Source: Echinicola marina
Lineage (GTDB): Bacteria > Bacteroidota > Bacteroidia > Cytophagales > Cyclobacteriaceae
DNA length: 64,000 nucleotides
Reading direction: 5' to 3'
Assembly (NCBI RefSeq): GCF_020463795.1
Contig: NZ_CP080025.1
Coordinates: 4,647,501-4,711,500 of the forward strand
Shown here: piece after piece, positions 1 to 8,130 of the stretch
Layout: each line of letters starts with the position of its first letter
How positions within the stretch are numbered: position 1 is the stretch's first letter
Notes under the pieces: generated by a model
Told to the model about the DNA's origin: nothing
The model's input: only the letters and a program-made list of their open reading frames with translations
Database searches by the model: none
Position numbers and translations under genes: made by a program

Positions 1-1
1 T

Positions 2-775
2 TCCGTTCTTTGGAAGATAGAACACCCAAATTTAGAAAAACCATCATATCTGTTTGGTACTTTACATTTAATGTGCGAAGATGATTTTTTAATGCCCGAA
101 AAGGTGTTGAAAAGTTTGGAAAGTATTGATGATTTGGTACTGGAAGTAAATCTTTCTGACCCCAAAGAAATGCAGGATCTTCAAAAAGAAATGACCAGTG
201 CAAGTAAGATTTCGGAAGATTTGACCAAAGAACAATTTGCTAAACTTGACACCTTTATTCAAAAGATTATGGGCGTCCCGTTACAAAATTTTGATGCTTA
301 TGGTATTTCAACACTTTACAGTATGATGGCGAGCAAGATGTTGCCTTGTACCAAAATCAAAGCTATGGAAACAGAATTAGTTAAGATAGCCACGCAAAAC
401 AACACTAATATTGTTGCTCTCGAAAAAGTGTCAGAACAATTTAGCTATATTAAAAAAGCGTACTCTCCGTTGGAAAGTTACCGACTTATATTTTTGTTTG
501 AAGAATATAAAAAGGATTTCAATAACGCTATTGAATCTTATAAAAAGGAAAATATTACAGAAGCAGTCCGTTTAATTGCCCAAGAAAAATATATGAACTC
601 TAATTCAAAACAATATATGCTAAGCCTTCGGAATGCTAACTGGGTAAATAAAATGCCTGAAATGATGAAAGAAAAAAGCAACCTGTTTGCTGTGGGAACT
701 GCACATCTAACAGGTAAAAAAGGGCTTATTCAATTATTAAGACAAAAAGGGTATACCGTAACTCCTGTACTGTAA
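2..775 (+). CDS. TraB/GumN family protein, 5' end missing
   Basis: The reading frame is open from base 2, so the gene begins before the window. The first visible residues read LWKIEHPNLEKPSYLFGTLH, the N-terminal GTxH block of the TraB/GumN family. A second GTAH block (FAVGTAHLTGKKG) lies near the C-terminus, also typical of the family. An ATG at 71 is internal to the first block and is not the start. Family members are often exported or surface proteins of uncertain function, related to a eukaryotic metalloprotease group. The gene ends 10 bp before the sigma-factor gene, so it may be cotranscribed with it. Family assignment is fairly secure; function is not. Confidence 0.8.
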   Translation, partial: SVLWKIEHPNLEKPSYLFGTLHLMCEDDFLMPEKVLKSLESIDDLVLEVNLSDPKEMQDLQKEMTSASKISEDLTKEQFAKLDTFIQKIMGVPLQNFDAYGISTLYSMMASKMLPCTKIKAMETELVKIATQNNTNIVALEKVSEQFSYIKKAYSPLESYRLIFLFEEYKKDFNNAIESYKKENITEAVRLIAQEKYMNSNSKQYMLSLRNANWVNKMPEMMKEKSNLFAVGTAHLTGKKGLIQLLRQKGYTVTPVL

Positions 776-785
776 AAAAATTATT

Positions 786-1289
786 GTGAAGATAACCGAA
801 AAGGAATTTTTAGATAAAATAAACGCACACAAGGGCATTATATACAAGGTTTCAAGAATGTATTTTGATGAACCTGAAGACCGTGAAGATTTATTTCAGG
901 AAATAATCTTGCAACTCTGGAAGTCCGTAGATTCCTTTAAAGGCAATAGTCAATTTTCATCTTGGATGTACCGTGTGGCATTAAATACAGCCATTGTGTA
1001 TTATAAAAAGGAGAGAAAAAGAAAAGGCACAACGGCCGATTTAAAAACAGAACCCATAGCACCAAAAGGTTATGATGGTATTAAAGATAAACAACTCGAA
1101 TATTTTTATAAAGCCGTAAAACAATTGGGCAAAATAGACAAAGCATTAATCTTGCTGTATATAGAAGGATATCCCGGAAAAGCAATTGCCGAGACTTTAG
1201 GGCTTTCCGAAGCTAACACAAGAGTTAAAACCAATAGGGTAAAAAAACAATTAAAAGAAATTATTAAAACAGAAGGATATGAATTTTGA
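786..1289 (+). CDS. ECF-type RNA polymerase sigma factor
   Basis: The 167-residue protein has sigma region 2 at about residues 20-80 (EPEDREDLFQEIILQLW, then FSSWMYRVALNTA) and a region 4 helix-turn-helix at about 112-160 (LGKIDKALILLYIEGYPGKA, then GLSEANTRVKTNRVKKQL). Length and the absence of region 3 fit the ECF class. The start is GTG at 786; no ATG gives full region 2. The gene overlaps the next one by 11 bp, an arrangement usual for a sigma factor and a membrane partner that may act as its anti-sigma or sensor. The regulon cannot be inferred from the window. Confidence 0.9.
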   Translation: MKITEKEFLDKINAHKGIIYKVSRMYFDEPEDREDLFQEIILQLWKSVDSFKGNSQFSSWMYRVALNTAIVYYKKERKRKGTTADLKTEPIAPKGYDGIKDKQLEYFYKAVKQLGKIDKALILLYIEGYPGKAIAETLGLSEANTRVKTNRVKKQLKEIIKTEGYEF

Positions 1290-1902
1290 AGATATAAAAC
1301 AACAAATGGATAACCAAAATATGGATGACCAAGTAATTCCAAACCACATAAACGAACTAAAGAAAACGCAACTTCCTATTCAAAAAATAAGAAGAAATAT
1401 AAAAACCGAACTCTTAACTCAAATAGTAATTATTCTACTTTTATTTACAATACCTCGTTTTATTGAAATGAATCCAGTTGCAAAAGGAATGTATTTTATC
1501 CTCATCTTTATTACTTCGCTTATTACGATTACCTATTTAATTAAAATGAATGGTTTTATTAAGGAAACCTCAAATTTATCCTTTACTATAAAAGATGTTT
1601 TGGCAACAACTTTATCTGAATTAAAATTGACAATAGAAGTGTACAAAACCGCTGTTATATCAGGAAGTTTATTGCTTCCAGTAGTTGCCTTCATATTGAT
1701 TAAAGGAAGAAATAGCATTGATGAATCTGCCTTTTTAGACATCATAACCTTCAATATTCCTTTTGAAAAAATTATTTTGTACATCATCGGTTATTTAGTG
1801 ATGGCAATAACTATACACATTATAACCAATTGGTGGACAAACATTTTGTACGGAAAATATATAAATGACCTTGAAAATACTTTAGAAAAAATTGAACATT
1901 GA
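1279..1902 (+). CDS. Membrane protein coupled to the ECF sigma factor
   Basis: The 207-residue protein has a charged N-terminus of about 40 residues followed by hydrophobic segments near residues 44-62, 70-88, 122-142 and 160-182, so about four membrane spans are likely. I do not recognise a named domain. The start lies inside the end of the sigma-factor gene, so translational coupling is likely. By position it is a candidate anti-sigma or co-regulator, but it lacks a visible zinc anti-sigma (HxxxCxxC) motif, so this is inference. An attC-like palindrome begins 14 bp after its stop. Confidence 0.7.
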   Translation: MNFEDIKQQMDNQNMDDQVIPNHINELKKTQLPIQKIRRNIKTELLTQIVIILLLFTIPRFIEMNPVAKGMYFILIFITSLITITYLIKMNGFIKETSNLSFTIKDVLATTLSELKLTIEVYKTAVISGSLLLPVVAFILIKGRNSIDESAFLDIITFNIPFEKIILYIIGYLVMAITIHIITNWWTNILYGKYINDLENTLEKIEH

Positions 1903-1915
1903 GAAAAAACACTAC

Positions 1916-2050
1916 CTACAACAGCGGCTATAAAAAATAGCTACTAAAGGCTTAACCCAAAGTTTTTTGTATTTTTAAAACCAATAAGGCTACCCGGAAA
2001 GGTTTGCGTGTACTTGCACGCTACTTTTCATAGCCGCAACCCGTTGGCGG
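1916..2050. repeat. attC-like imperfect palindrome 1
   Basis: The left arm (CAAC, then GCGGCTATAAAA) pairs with the right arm (TTTTCATAGCCGC, then AACCCGTTG). The outer ends are AAC at 1920-1922 and GTT at 2043-2045. Long imperfect arms ending in AAC/GTT directly after a gene are the layout of integron attC sites. The R box consensus GTTRRRY is not fully met (GTTGGCG). Three similar palindromes occur downstream. Calling it attC is inference. Confidence 0.5.
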
Positions 2051-2131
2051 TAATTCCCCCTACTTTAAAAAGTTGACTTCGTATGCTAACGGGCGAGATG
2101 GATAATCAGCTTTTTTTGCTAAATTCAATCA

Positions 2132-2279
2132 CTCTCTGCAAGGCCGATTTTAGAACTGTCGCTCCCGTCCCTCGGGAAGCACGGGCGTCATTCTGGTTGG
2201 GATGCTTGCGATGACCTCAGTGGCGGTGCCGAGGCTTCGGCAACCCCGTTCAGAATATTTTCTTGCCAAAAGCACATCC
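2132..2279 (+). ncRNA. Candidate IS110 bridge RNA, copy 1
   Basis: This non-coding block upstream of the transposase is conserved in the second IS110 copy. Hairpin A (2163-2177) has stem TCCCG/CGGGA; the other copy has TCCCC/GGGGA, a paired change. Hairpin B (2227-2242) has stem TGCCGA/TCGGCA; in the other copy it is rewritten but still pairs (CCCGC/GCGGG). A conserved core, CTGGTTGGGATGCTTGCGAT, is flanked by bases that differ between copies (TCATTC and GACCTC here), which could be guide loops. Known: IS110-group elements encode a bridge RNA in the left end. The assignment here is inference from that position and the covariation. Confidence 0.6.
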
Positions 2280-2307
2280 TCAGAGAGTACTAAACCCTTC
2301 AGGTCTT

Positions 2308-3672
2308 ATGGAACAAGAAATCATCTCCATGGAAGTCGTCAACCCTCAGGCTGCGGGTATTGACGTCGGCAGTCGCTCCCACTGGGTTGCAGTGGGCCAG
2401 TCCGAACAGGACGTTCGGGAGTACGGGGTGTTCAATCAGGATTTATTTGCCATGGCAGAATGGTTGGGGGAAAAGGGAACGAAAACCATTGCCATGGAAA
2501 GCACGGGCAGCTATTGGCAAAATCTGTATGCGATGTTGACTGCCAAAGGTTTTGAAGTGATCCTGTGCAACGGAAAGTTCACCAAAAACATCAAGGGCAA
2601 GAAAACCGACGTGAAGGACTGTCAATGGATCCAGAAACTCCATACCCTTGGCCTGTTGACCGGAAGTTTCCTTCCCGAAGGCAAAACCGAAGAGCTTCGG
2701 ACCTATTGTCGCCATCGGGCAAACCTTCTTCACTCTGCCGCCTCAGCATCAAAGAAAATGCAGAAATACCTCCGGCTGCTCAACTTTCGGTTGGATGTAG
2801 TAGTCAGGGATATCTGCGGACTTACCGGACTGCTGATCATCCGGGCCATCTGCGAAGGGGAAACCAACCCGCAGAAACTTGCTTCCCTGCGTCATGGAAA
2901 CTGCCGGAAAAGCGAAGAAGATATAGCCAAGGCCTTGCAGAGCAATGGAAGAAAAGATTACCTGTTTGCACTGAAACAGGAGCTGGAGACTTATGATCAG
3001 ACCCAGGAAAAAATCGCCCGATGCGATAAAGAGATCGAGAAGATGCTGGATGATATCATCAATTCGGATGACAATAAGCGGCAGCACTATATAGAGGCAA
3101 AGCCCTACAAAAGGGTCAACAAAAACACCCCCAAGGACATCGACCTCAACCTGAAGGCTTACCGGATCTTTGAAGGAACTGACCTGTTGGCCATCGAAGG
3201 AATGAGTTTTTCGACGGTACTGGCCTTGATGAGCGAAGTAGGCATAGAGGGCATCAGAAAGTTTAAAACGGCCAAGCACTTCGCTTCCTGGCTGCGACTG
3301 GCACCGAACAACAAGGTGAGCGGAGGGAAGGTGCTCTCAAGTAAAGTTCCAAAAGGAAGTAACAGACTGAAAATCGCATTACGGAATGCGGCCAATGCCA
3401 TTGGAAACCTGAAGGATTCTACACCACTAAGAGACTTCTTTCATAGAATAAGTTTTAGAAAAGGAAGGGTTTCGGCCATCAGTGCCACGGCCAGAAAGCT
3501 GGCCGTCATCATCTGGAACATGGTGGTGAAGGGAGTACCCTATATCAATCCGGAAGGTTATCTCTTCCTGGACCAGAAAAGAAAACTGGGTTTAGTTAAA
3601 AGGATTAGGAAGCAAATCGATAAATTCGGTCTGACAAATGAGGATTTGGGACTGGAAACAGTCCATGTTTAA
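2308..3672 (+). CDS. IS110 family transposase (copy 1)
   Basis: This is a 454-residue recombinase. The N-terminal RuvC-like DEDD domain shows GIDVGSRSHWVAVG, the acidic AMESTGSYW block and TDVKDCQWIQKL. The C-terminal Transposase_20 domain has the block APNNKVSGGK, which carries the conserved serine region. The frame is open upstream, but ATG 2308 gives the same length and N-terminus as copy 2. IS110 enzymes cut and rejoin DNA under guidance of an element-encoded RNA, without lasting target duplications. The reading frame is intact, so activity is possible. The gene is visibly GC-richer than its neighbours, in keeping with transfer. Confidence 0.93.
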   Translation: MEQEIISMEVVNPQAAGIDVGSRSHWVAVGQSEQDVREYGVFNQDLFAMAEWLGEKGTKTIAMESTGSYWQNLYAMLTAKGFEVILCNGKFTKNIKGKKTDVKDCQWIQKLHTLGLLTGSFLPEGKTEELRTYCRHRANLLHSAASASKKMQKYLRLLNFRLDVVVRDICGLTGLLIIRAICEGETNPQKLASLRHGNCRKSEEDIAKALQSNGRKDYLFALKQELETYDQTQEKIARCDKEIEKMLDDIINSDDNKRQHYIEAKPYKRVNKNTPKDIDLNLKAYRIFEGTDLLAIEGMSFSTVLALMSEVGIEGIRKFKTAKHFASWLRLAPNNKVSGGKVLSSKVPKGSNRLKIALRNAANAIGNLKDSTPLRDFFHRISFRKGRVSAISATARKLAVIIWNMVVKGVPYINPEGYLFLDQKRKLGLVKRIRKQIDKFGLTNEDLGLETVHV

Positions 3673-3721
3673 CCTATTTTTATTACGTTAGTCAGAATTG
3701 TAAATAGACAGACAACACAGA

Positions 3722-4585
3722 ATGAAATTCGGAAAAACAATAAAAATTTTTCTCATTGACGGAGAACCAAACGGACGAATGAGTTGCGAACTATCCAACT
3801 GGTCAGGTAAAGCATATAAAATTCCGCGAATAAAAATAAAGGACTGTTCAGACCGTGGCGACTTGACAAGCACAGGAGTTTATTTACTATTTGGGAAAGA
3901 CGATTCCGGTAAAGATCAAGTATATATTGGTGAAGCTGAATCAATTTTAAAACGACTCAATCAACAGTTGACTTCGAAGGACTTTTGGAACGAAGCAATT
4001 GTTTTTATAAGTAAGGACGAGAACCTTAATAAAGCCCACATTAAATATTTGGAAAATCGTTTGCACGACATTGCGAAATCAGCGAATCGTTATACAGTTG
4101 ACAATTCAATTATTCCGACTCAATCCTCAATTTCAGAATCCGACAGAGCCGAAATGGAAGAGTTTATTGAGTATATAAAAATGCTTGTAAACACACTCGG
4201 ACATAAAGTATTTGAAGAAAAGCGAGAATTTAAACCAAAACAAAAACAAGAGTCATTTTTCATAAAGGCAGCACGTGGTGCAGACGGGCAAGGCGAACCG
4301 ACTTCAGACGGTTTTGTAGTTTTCAAAAACTCTAAAGCCGCTGCGACAATCGTAAACTCAATGACACCAAACTTCATTACGTACAGACAAAAATTAATTG
4401 ACGAAGGAGTGCTTGTTGACAAAGGAGAATACTTTGAGTTTTCAGACGACTATATATTTAGTAGTCCATCGACTGCTGCTGTTATGGTAATGGGTCGTAA
4501 TGCCAATGGGCTGACAGAGTGGAAAAATAAAGACGGCAAAACACTTAAAGATTTTGAAACGAGCGACAAAACAACGAAGGCATAA
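3722..4585 (+). CDS. GIY-YIG nuclease family protein with DUF4357-like C-terminus
   Basis: The 287-residue protein has a GIY-YIG-type core at about residues 46-130: TGVYLLFG, then VYIGEAESILKRL, with a downstream Glu in KYLENRLHDIA. The C-terminal part (about 190-275; SDGFVVFKNSKAAA, then RQKLIDEGVLV) resembles DUF4357, often fused to such nucleases and thought to help bind DNA. It starts 22 bp after the IS110 right end and its stop overlaps the next attC-like palindrome, so it sits like a gene cassette. It could be a defence or DNA-processing nuclease; the substrate is unknown. Confidence 0.82.
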   Translation: MKFGKTIKIFLIDGEPNGRMSCELSNWSGKAYKIPRIKIKDCSDRGDLTSTGVYLLFGKDDSGKDQVYIGEAESILKRLNQQLTSKDFWNEAIVFISKDENLNKAHIKYLENRLHDIAKSANRYTVDNSIIPTQSSISESDRAEMEEFIEYIKMLVNTLGHKVFEEKREFKPKQKQESFFIKAARGADGQGEPTSDGFVVFKNSKAAATIVNSMTPNFITYRQKLIDEGVLVDKGEYFEFSDDYIFSSPSTAAVMVMGRNANGLTEWKNKDGKTLKDFETSDKTTKA

Positions 4586-4709
4586 CACGGCATATAGCTT
4601 ATGGCGGGTGAACAGCTACCAGCAAGGGTTTCGCTTCGTAGGCAGCTTTGGTTTCGGTGGACAGGAAAGTGCTTCGAAACCGCCACAAGCCATATGCAAA
4701 CCGTTATGA
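4581..4709. repeat. attC-like imperfect palindrome 2
   Basis: The left arm CATAACACGGCATATAGCTT, continuing into ATGGCGG, pairs with the right arm CCGCCACAAGCCATATGC, continuing into AAACCGTTATG. The outer CATAAC/GTTATG pair perfectly. The palindrome overlaps the stop codon of the GIY-YIG gene and ends beside the second IS110 element. It is the clearest attC-like structure in the window; the GTTRRRY box is not strictly met. Confidence 0.55.
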
Positions 4710-4794
4710 GCAATCCCCTATATATTAAAAACATTTACTTTCAGGGCTAACGTTTAGAAGAAGAATCAACCACTTTTTGTTTAAATTGTGTAAG

Positions 4795-4940
4795 CTCTCT
4801 GTAAGGCCGGTTTTTAAACTGTTGCTCCCCACTTTGGGGAAGCACGGGCGCAATCCTGGTTGGGATGCTTGCGATCACTTTAGTGGCGGCCCGCCGCGGC
4901 GGGACCCCGTTCAGAATATTTTCTTGCCAAAAGCACATCC
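4795..4940 (+). ncRNA. Candidate IS110 bridge RNA, copy 2
   Basis: This is the counterpart of the block at 2132-2279. Hairpin A is at 4826-4840 (TCCCC/GGGGA, loop ACTTT). Hairpin B is at 4890-4903 (CCCGC/GCGGG). The conserved core CTGGTTGGGATGCTTGCGAT is flanked by bases that differ from copy 1 (CAATCC and CACTTT here). Stems are kept while sequence changes, which points to RNA function. The block ends about 25 bp before the transposase start. Bridge RNA identity is inferred from family and position. Confidence 0.6.
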
Positions 4941-4965
4941 CCTGAGGGCTTAAATTATTCCGATC

Positions 4966-6330
4966 ATGGAAAAGGAACCTATCATCATGGATGTCGTCAA
5001 CCCGCAGGCAGCGGGCATTGACGTAGGCAGCCGTTCACATTGGGTGGCTGTGGGGCAGTCCGAAAGGGACGTGCGTGAATTTGGGGTATTCAACCAGGAC
5101 CTGTTCGCCATGGCGGCTTGGTTGGAGGAGAAAAATATAAGGACAGTGGCCCTTGAGAGTACCGGTACCTACTGGCAGAACCTGTACGCTGTGCTTATGG
5201 CAAGGGGATTCCACCTGGTTCTCTGCAACGGCAAATTTACCAAGAACATCAAGGGGAAAAAGACCGACATCAAGGATTGCCAATGGATCCAGAAACTGCA
5301 TACCCTTGGGCTTTTGACCAGCAGTTTTCTTCCCGATGGCAAAACAGAAGAGCTGAGGACCTATTGCAGGCAGAGGGGCAACCTTCTCCGTTCGGCAGCA
5401 TCCACCTCCAAGAAGATGCAGAAGAACCTGAGGCTGCTGAACCTGAGGTTGGACGTGGTGGTCAAGGATATTTGCGGCCTGACAGGACTTTTGATCATCC
5501 GGTCCATCTGTTCGGGAGAAACCGATCCGAAGAAGCTGGCCTCGCTCAGGCATGGGAACTGCCGGAAAAGCAGCGAAGAGATCGCCAGGGCACTGGAGAG
5601 CAATGGAAGGAAGGACTACCTGTTCGCCCTGAAGCAGGAACTTGATACCTATGACCACCTTCAGGGTAAAATCGAAGCATGTGACAGGGAAATAGAGAAG
5701 GTACTCGACGAGATCATCAATTCGGATGACAACAAGAGACAGCACCACATCGATGCCAAGCCCTACAAGAGGCTGAACAAAAACACCCCAAAGGACATTG
5801 ACCTCAACCTGAAGGCCTACCAGATGTTCGAGGGGACCGACCTGATGGCCATTGAAGGGATGAGCTATTCCACGGTTCTTGCCCTGATGAGCGAAGTGGG
5901 GATGGAAGGCATCAAGAAGTTCAGTACCGCCAAGCACTTTGCCTCATGGCTCAGGCTGGCCCCGAACAACAAGGTAAGTGGCGGCAAGGTACTCTCAAGC
6001 AAAGTACCGAAAGGAAGCAACAGGCTGAAAATCGCATTGCGCAATGCAGCCAATGCCATTGGCAACCTTAAGGATTCCACACCCCTCAGGGATTTTTTCC
6101 ACAGGATCAACTTCAGGAAGGGAAGGGTGTCAGCGGTAAGTGCCACGGCAAGAAAGCTTGCCGTCATCATCTGGAACATGGTGGTGAAGGGAGTCCCATA
6201 CACCAACCCGGAAGGCTATCTCTTTTTAGACCAGAAAAGAAAGATGGGGCTTGTCAAGAGGATAAAGAAACAAATCGATAAATTCGGACTTACAAATGAG
6301 GATTTGGGGATGGAAACAGTCCCTATTTAA
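4966..6330 (+). CDS. IS110 family transposase (copy 2)
   Basis: The 454-residue protein matches copy 1 along its whole length, with the same DEDD motifs (GIDVGSRSHWVAVG, ALESTGTYWQNLYA, TDIKDCQWIQKL) and the same C-terminal serine block (APNNKVSGGKVLSSKVPKG). The start ATG 4966 begins MEKEPIIMDVVNPQAAGID; an internal ATG seven codons later is an alternative. Substitutions relative to copy 1 are mainly conservative (for example Ser/Gly and Arg/Lys exchanges), so both copies look to have been kept functional. No frameshift is visible. The codon choice is GC-rich compared with flanking genes. Confidence 0.93.
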   Translation: MEKEPIIMDVVNPQAAGIDVGSRSHWVAVGQSERDVREFGVFNQDLFAMAAWLEEKNIRTVALESTGTYWQNLYAVLMARGFHLVLCNGKFTKNIKGKKTDIKDCQWIQKLHTLGLLTSSFLPDGKTEELRTYCRQRGNLLRSAASTSKKMQKNLRLLNLRLDVVVKDICGLTGLLIIRSICSGETDPKKLASLRHGNCRKSSEEIARALESNGRKDYLFALKQELDTYDHLQGKIEACDREIEKVLDEIINSDDNKRQHHIDAKPYKRLNKNTPKDIDLNLKAYQMFEGTDLMAIEGMSYSTVLALMSEVGMEGIKKFSTAKHFASWLRLAPNNKVSGGKVLSSKVPKGSNRLKIALRNAANAIGNLKDSTPLRDFFHRINFRKGRVSAVSATARKLAVIIWNMVVKGVPYTNPEGYLFLDQKRKMGLVKRIKKQIDKFGLTNEDLGMETVPI

Positions 6331-6355
6331 CCTTTTTTTATTACGTTAGTCAGAA

Positions 6356-7246
6356 TTAATTTGACTCTAGTTTAGCAAAACCAACTGTCTTACGATAAAT
6401 ATCAGGTGATACCCCTACCTTCTTTTTAAAAAAACGACTGAAATAGAATTCATCGTCATAACCTAAAAAAGCAGCAACTTGTTTCACTGGTTTAGAAGTT
6501 AGATAAAGTTCTCGTTTCGCCTCAATAATGATCCTATTTGAAATTAAGGATGAAGTCGTTTGATTGAGATATTTCTTGACGATACCGGCTAAAGTTTTAG
6601 GACTTACACATAGTTCATCTGCGTATTCTTGGGGAGAATGGAATTTGCAATAATTACTCTCAATTGCATCGACTAAATTTTGTAAAATTTCTGTTTTTGA
6701 ATCTGATAATCTGGAAGTTAATTGTTGATCAAATTGTTTCTTATGTCTGACCGCTTCTATTAAAAACACTTTTAAAAATGCCACAAGAACTTCATGCTGA
6801 GCGATTGAGTCTTTGTCCATCTCTTTCGAAATTTGATCAATCAAATTAAGAAATAGGCTTTGCTCGTTTACAGTAAAATAGGGTAAACCATGGAAATTAT
6901 TAAAAAGGATTCCCTCGGTCTCTATTTCGTTTTGATGTCTATATGTACAAAAAAAATCGGGATGAAAATTCAATAAATAACCCTGACACTTTTCTTCAGA
7001 ACGTATCATGAAAGGTTGATACGGAGCCAAACAAATCATATGATTTCCTTGCAATTCAAAACTTTGAAAATCAACGCTTAGTTCATAGCTAATTCCACAT
7101 AACAAAACGATAGAATAATAATTTCTTCTTTGTAGATGATCAAACTGGCTTAGATCGTTTAACTCTTCTAATCTAAACGCAAGTTCCCCGTTTTGTTTGT
7201 CTATAATTATTTTTGCCATACTAAATTTATGTTTTAGCTCATTCAA
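6356..7246 (-). CDS. AraC family transcriptional regulator
   Basis: The 296-residue protein has an N-terminal cupin-like sensing half (to about residue 170) and a C-terminal double helix-turn-helix at about 190-290. The second HTH shows KPVKQVAAFLGYDDEFYFSR followed by FFKKKVGVSPDIYRKT, the AraC signature. The stop codon TAA (complement 6356-6358) takes two bases from the IS110 right end, so the last few residues may have been altered by that insertion; the DNA-binding domain is complete. An internal start nine codons in (MAKIIID) is possible. It lies downstream of the monooxygenase-like gene and may control it. Confidence 0.9.
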   Translation of the reverse strand: MNELKHKFSMAKIIIDKQNGELAFRLEELNDLSQFDHLQRRNYYSIVLLCGISYELSVDFQSFELQGNHMICLAPYQPFMIRSEEKCQGYLLNFHPDFFCTYRHQNEIETEGILFNNFHGLPYFTVNEQSLFLNLIDQISKEMDKDSIAQHEVLVAFLKVFLIEAVRHKKQFDQQLTSRLSDSKTEILQNLVDAIESNYCKFHSPQEYADELCVSPKTLAGIVKKYLNQTTSSLISNRIIIEAKRELYLTSKPVKQVAAFLGYDDEFYFSRFFKKKVGVSPDIYRKTVGFAKLESN

Positions 7247-7251
7247 ATTTT

Positions 7252-7281
7252 AAAAAAAAGGAGTGCCAAAAGCACTCCTTT
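7252..7281 (-). terminator. Rho-independent terminator
   Basis: The stem AGGAGTGC/GCACTCCT (7259-7266 with 7272-7279) is followed on the minus strand by a run of eight T. It lies just after the stop of the two-domain monooxygenase-like gene and separates it from the AraC gene. Confidence 0.8.
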
Positions 7282-7295
7282 CTTAAATCAAATAT

Positions 7296-8015
7296 TTATT
7301 TTGAAGCTAGAATGTTAATTTTTTGAATTGCTGAAGCATCAAAGCCTTCCAAAATTACAGGCGCATTCTCCATCAACGCTGCTGCTACTTTCCCTGTCAA
7401 ATGAGCATCTCTGCCAGCGTCATCTGCAAACGTATCGAAAATGGCATAGGTTTCTTCATTGATTTTAAAAGCATACCATGATAAAGTTGCAGGCTCAGAA
7501 CTCACCAATGACTTGCCCGCTTGCAAGAAATCCTCCACTGTAGATGTCTTTCCTTCTTTGGCTTTCATAATCACCAACAATCCCTTGTTCTGATTACCCG
7601 CTTTATGATTACTTGCTTGAACATCAACAGCCTTAATGTCTCTGCTAGCATCAAAACCTTCTAAAAGATCTCCAGCATTGGCCAATAAGGCTTTTGCCAC
7701 TTCTCCTTTTAAGTGTGCCTGTCTGCCTTCTTCAGCTTCAAATGTGTCATAAATTCCGAAAGTTTGTTCATCTATTTGAAATGCAAACCAAGATTCAGTT
7801 TTTGGTTCTGCATTTACCAATGATAAACCACCTAGAAGAAACTCTTTCACTTCTTGCTCCTTACCTTCTTTCGCTTTCATGATTACTAATAATCCGATTT
7901 TTTCATTTTTTGTGTTGTCCATAATATTACTTTTTTTAGATTGAGAAAATGTTTGAATTGTTATCGCTAAAATTAGAACTAGGCTACTTAATTTGATTAA
8001 ACTTTTAAATTTCAT
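7296..8015 (-). CDS. Exported protein with two antibiotic-biosynthesis-monooxygenase-like domains
   Basis: The 239-residue protein starts with a signal peptide (MKFKSLIKLSSLVLILAITI, then QTFSQS). Two repeats of about 95 residues follow, each opening with GLLVIMKAKEGK and containing SW-AF-I-E-T--I-DTF---GR-AHL and LLEGFDAS-like blocks. This is the ABM/YgiN ferredoxin-like fold, normally one domain that dimerises; here the pair is fused in one chain. Known relatives are quinol monooxygenases or heme-degrading enzymes. Export of a fused pair is uncommon. The enzyme activity is unproven. A terminator follows it; an AraC gene is next downstream. Confidence 0.85.
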   Translation of the reverse strand: MKFKSLIKLSSLVLILAITIQTFSQSKKSNIMDNTKNEKIGLLVIMKAKEGKEQEVKEFLLGGLSLVNAEPKTESWFAFQIDEQTFGIYDTFEAEEGRQAHLKGEVAKALLANAGDLLEGFDASRDIKAVDVQASNHKAGNQNKGLLVIMKAKEGKTSTVEDFLQAGKSLVSSEPATLSWYAFKINEETYAIFDTFADDAGRDAHLTGKVAAALMENAPVILEGFDASAIQKINILASK

Positions 8016-8130
8016 TTTGACTTATTCTTGTTACACTTCAAATGTAGAACTAAATAAGGGGCCTTGGAATGGAGATAAGAGACTTAAGCATGGACAATTT
8101 TCCAGTGACAATGAAGAATGTAAAAAAGCT

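Larger units (their letters stand above)
2046..3699 (+). mobile_element. IS110-family insertion sequence, copy 1
   Basis: The element holds one transposase gene. Both flanks are shared with the copy at 4706-6357. The shared right end is TTACGTTAGTCAGAATT (to 3699). On the left, CTAACG at 2086-2091 is clear and is the complement of CGTTAG in the right end. Weaker similarity extends left for about 40 bp, up to the GTT of the attC-like palindrome, so the left border is uncertain by about 40 bp. There are no terminal inverted repeats or target duplications, as expected for IS110. Confidence 0.8.
4706..6357 (+). mobile_element. IS110-family insertion sequence, copy 2
   Basis: This is the same family and orientation as the copy at 2046-3699, with almost the same length. 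The right end TTACGTTAGTCAGAATT ends at 6357; CTAACG lies at 4747-4752 on the left. Similarity to copy 1 seems to continue left to the attC-like GTT at 4703. The right end touches the stop codon of the convergent AraC gene. The two copies differ at many nucleotide positions, so they are related elements rather than a recent duplication. Confidence 0.8.

Noticed and set aside
2749-3279. Long minus-strand frames inside the IS110 transposase genes
   Set aside because: They mirror the coding strand of a clear transposase, carry no recognisable domain, and appear in both copies only because the genes are related.
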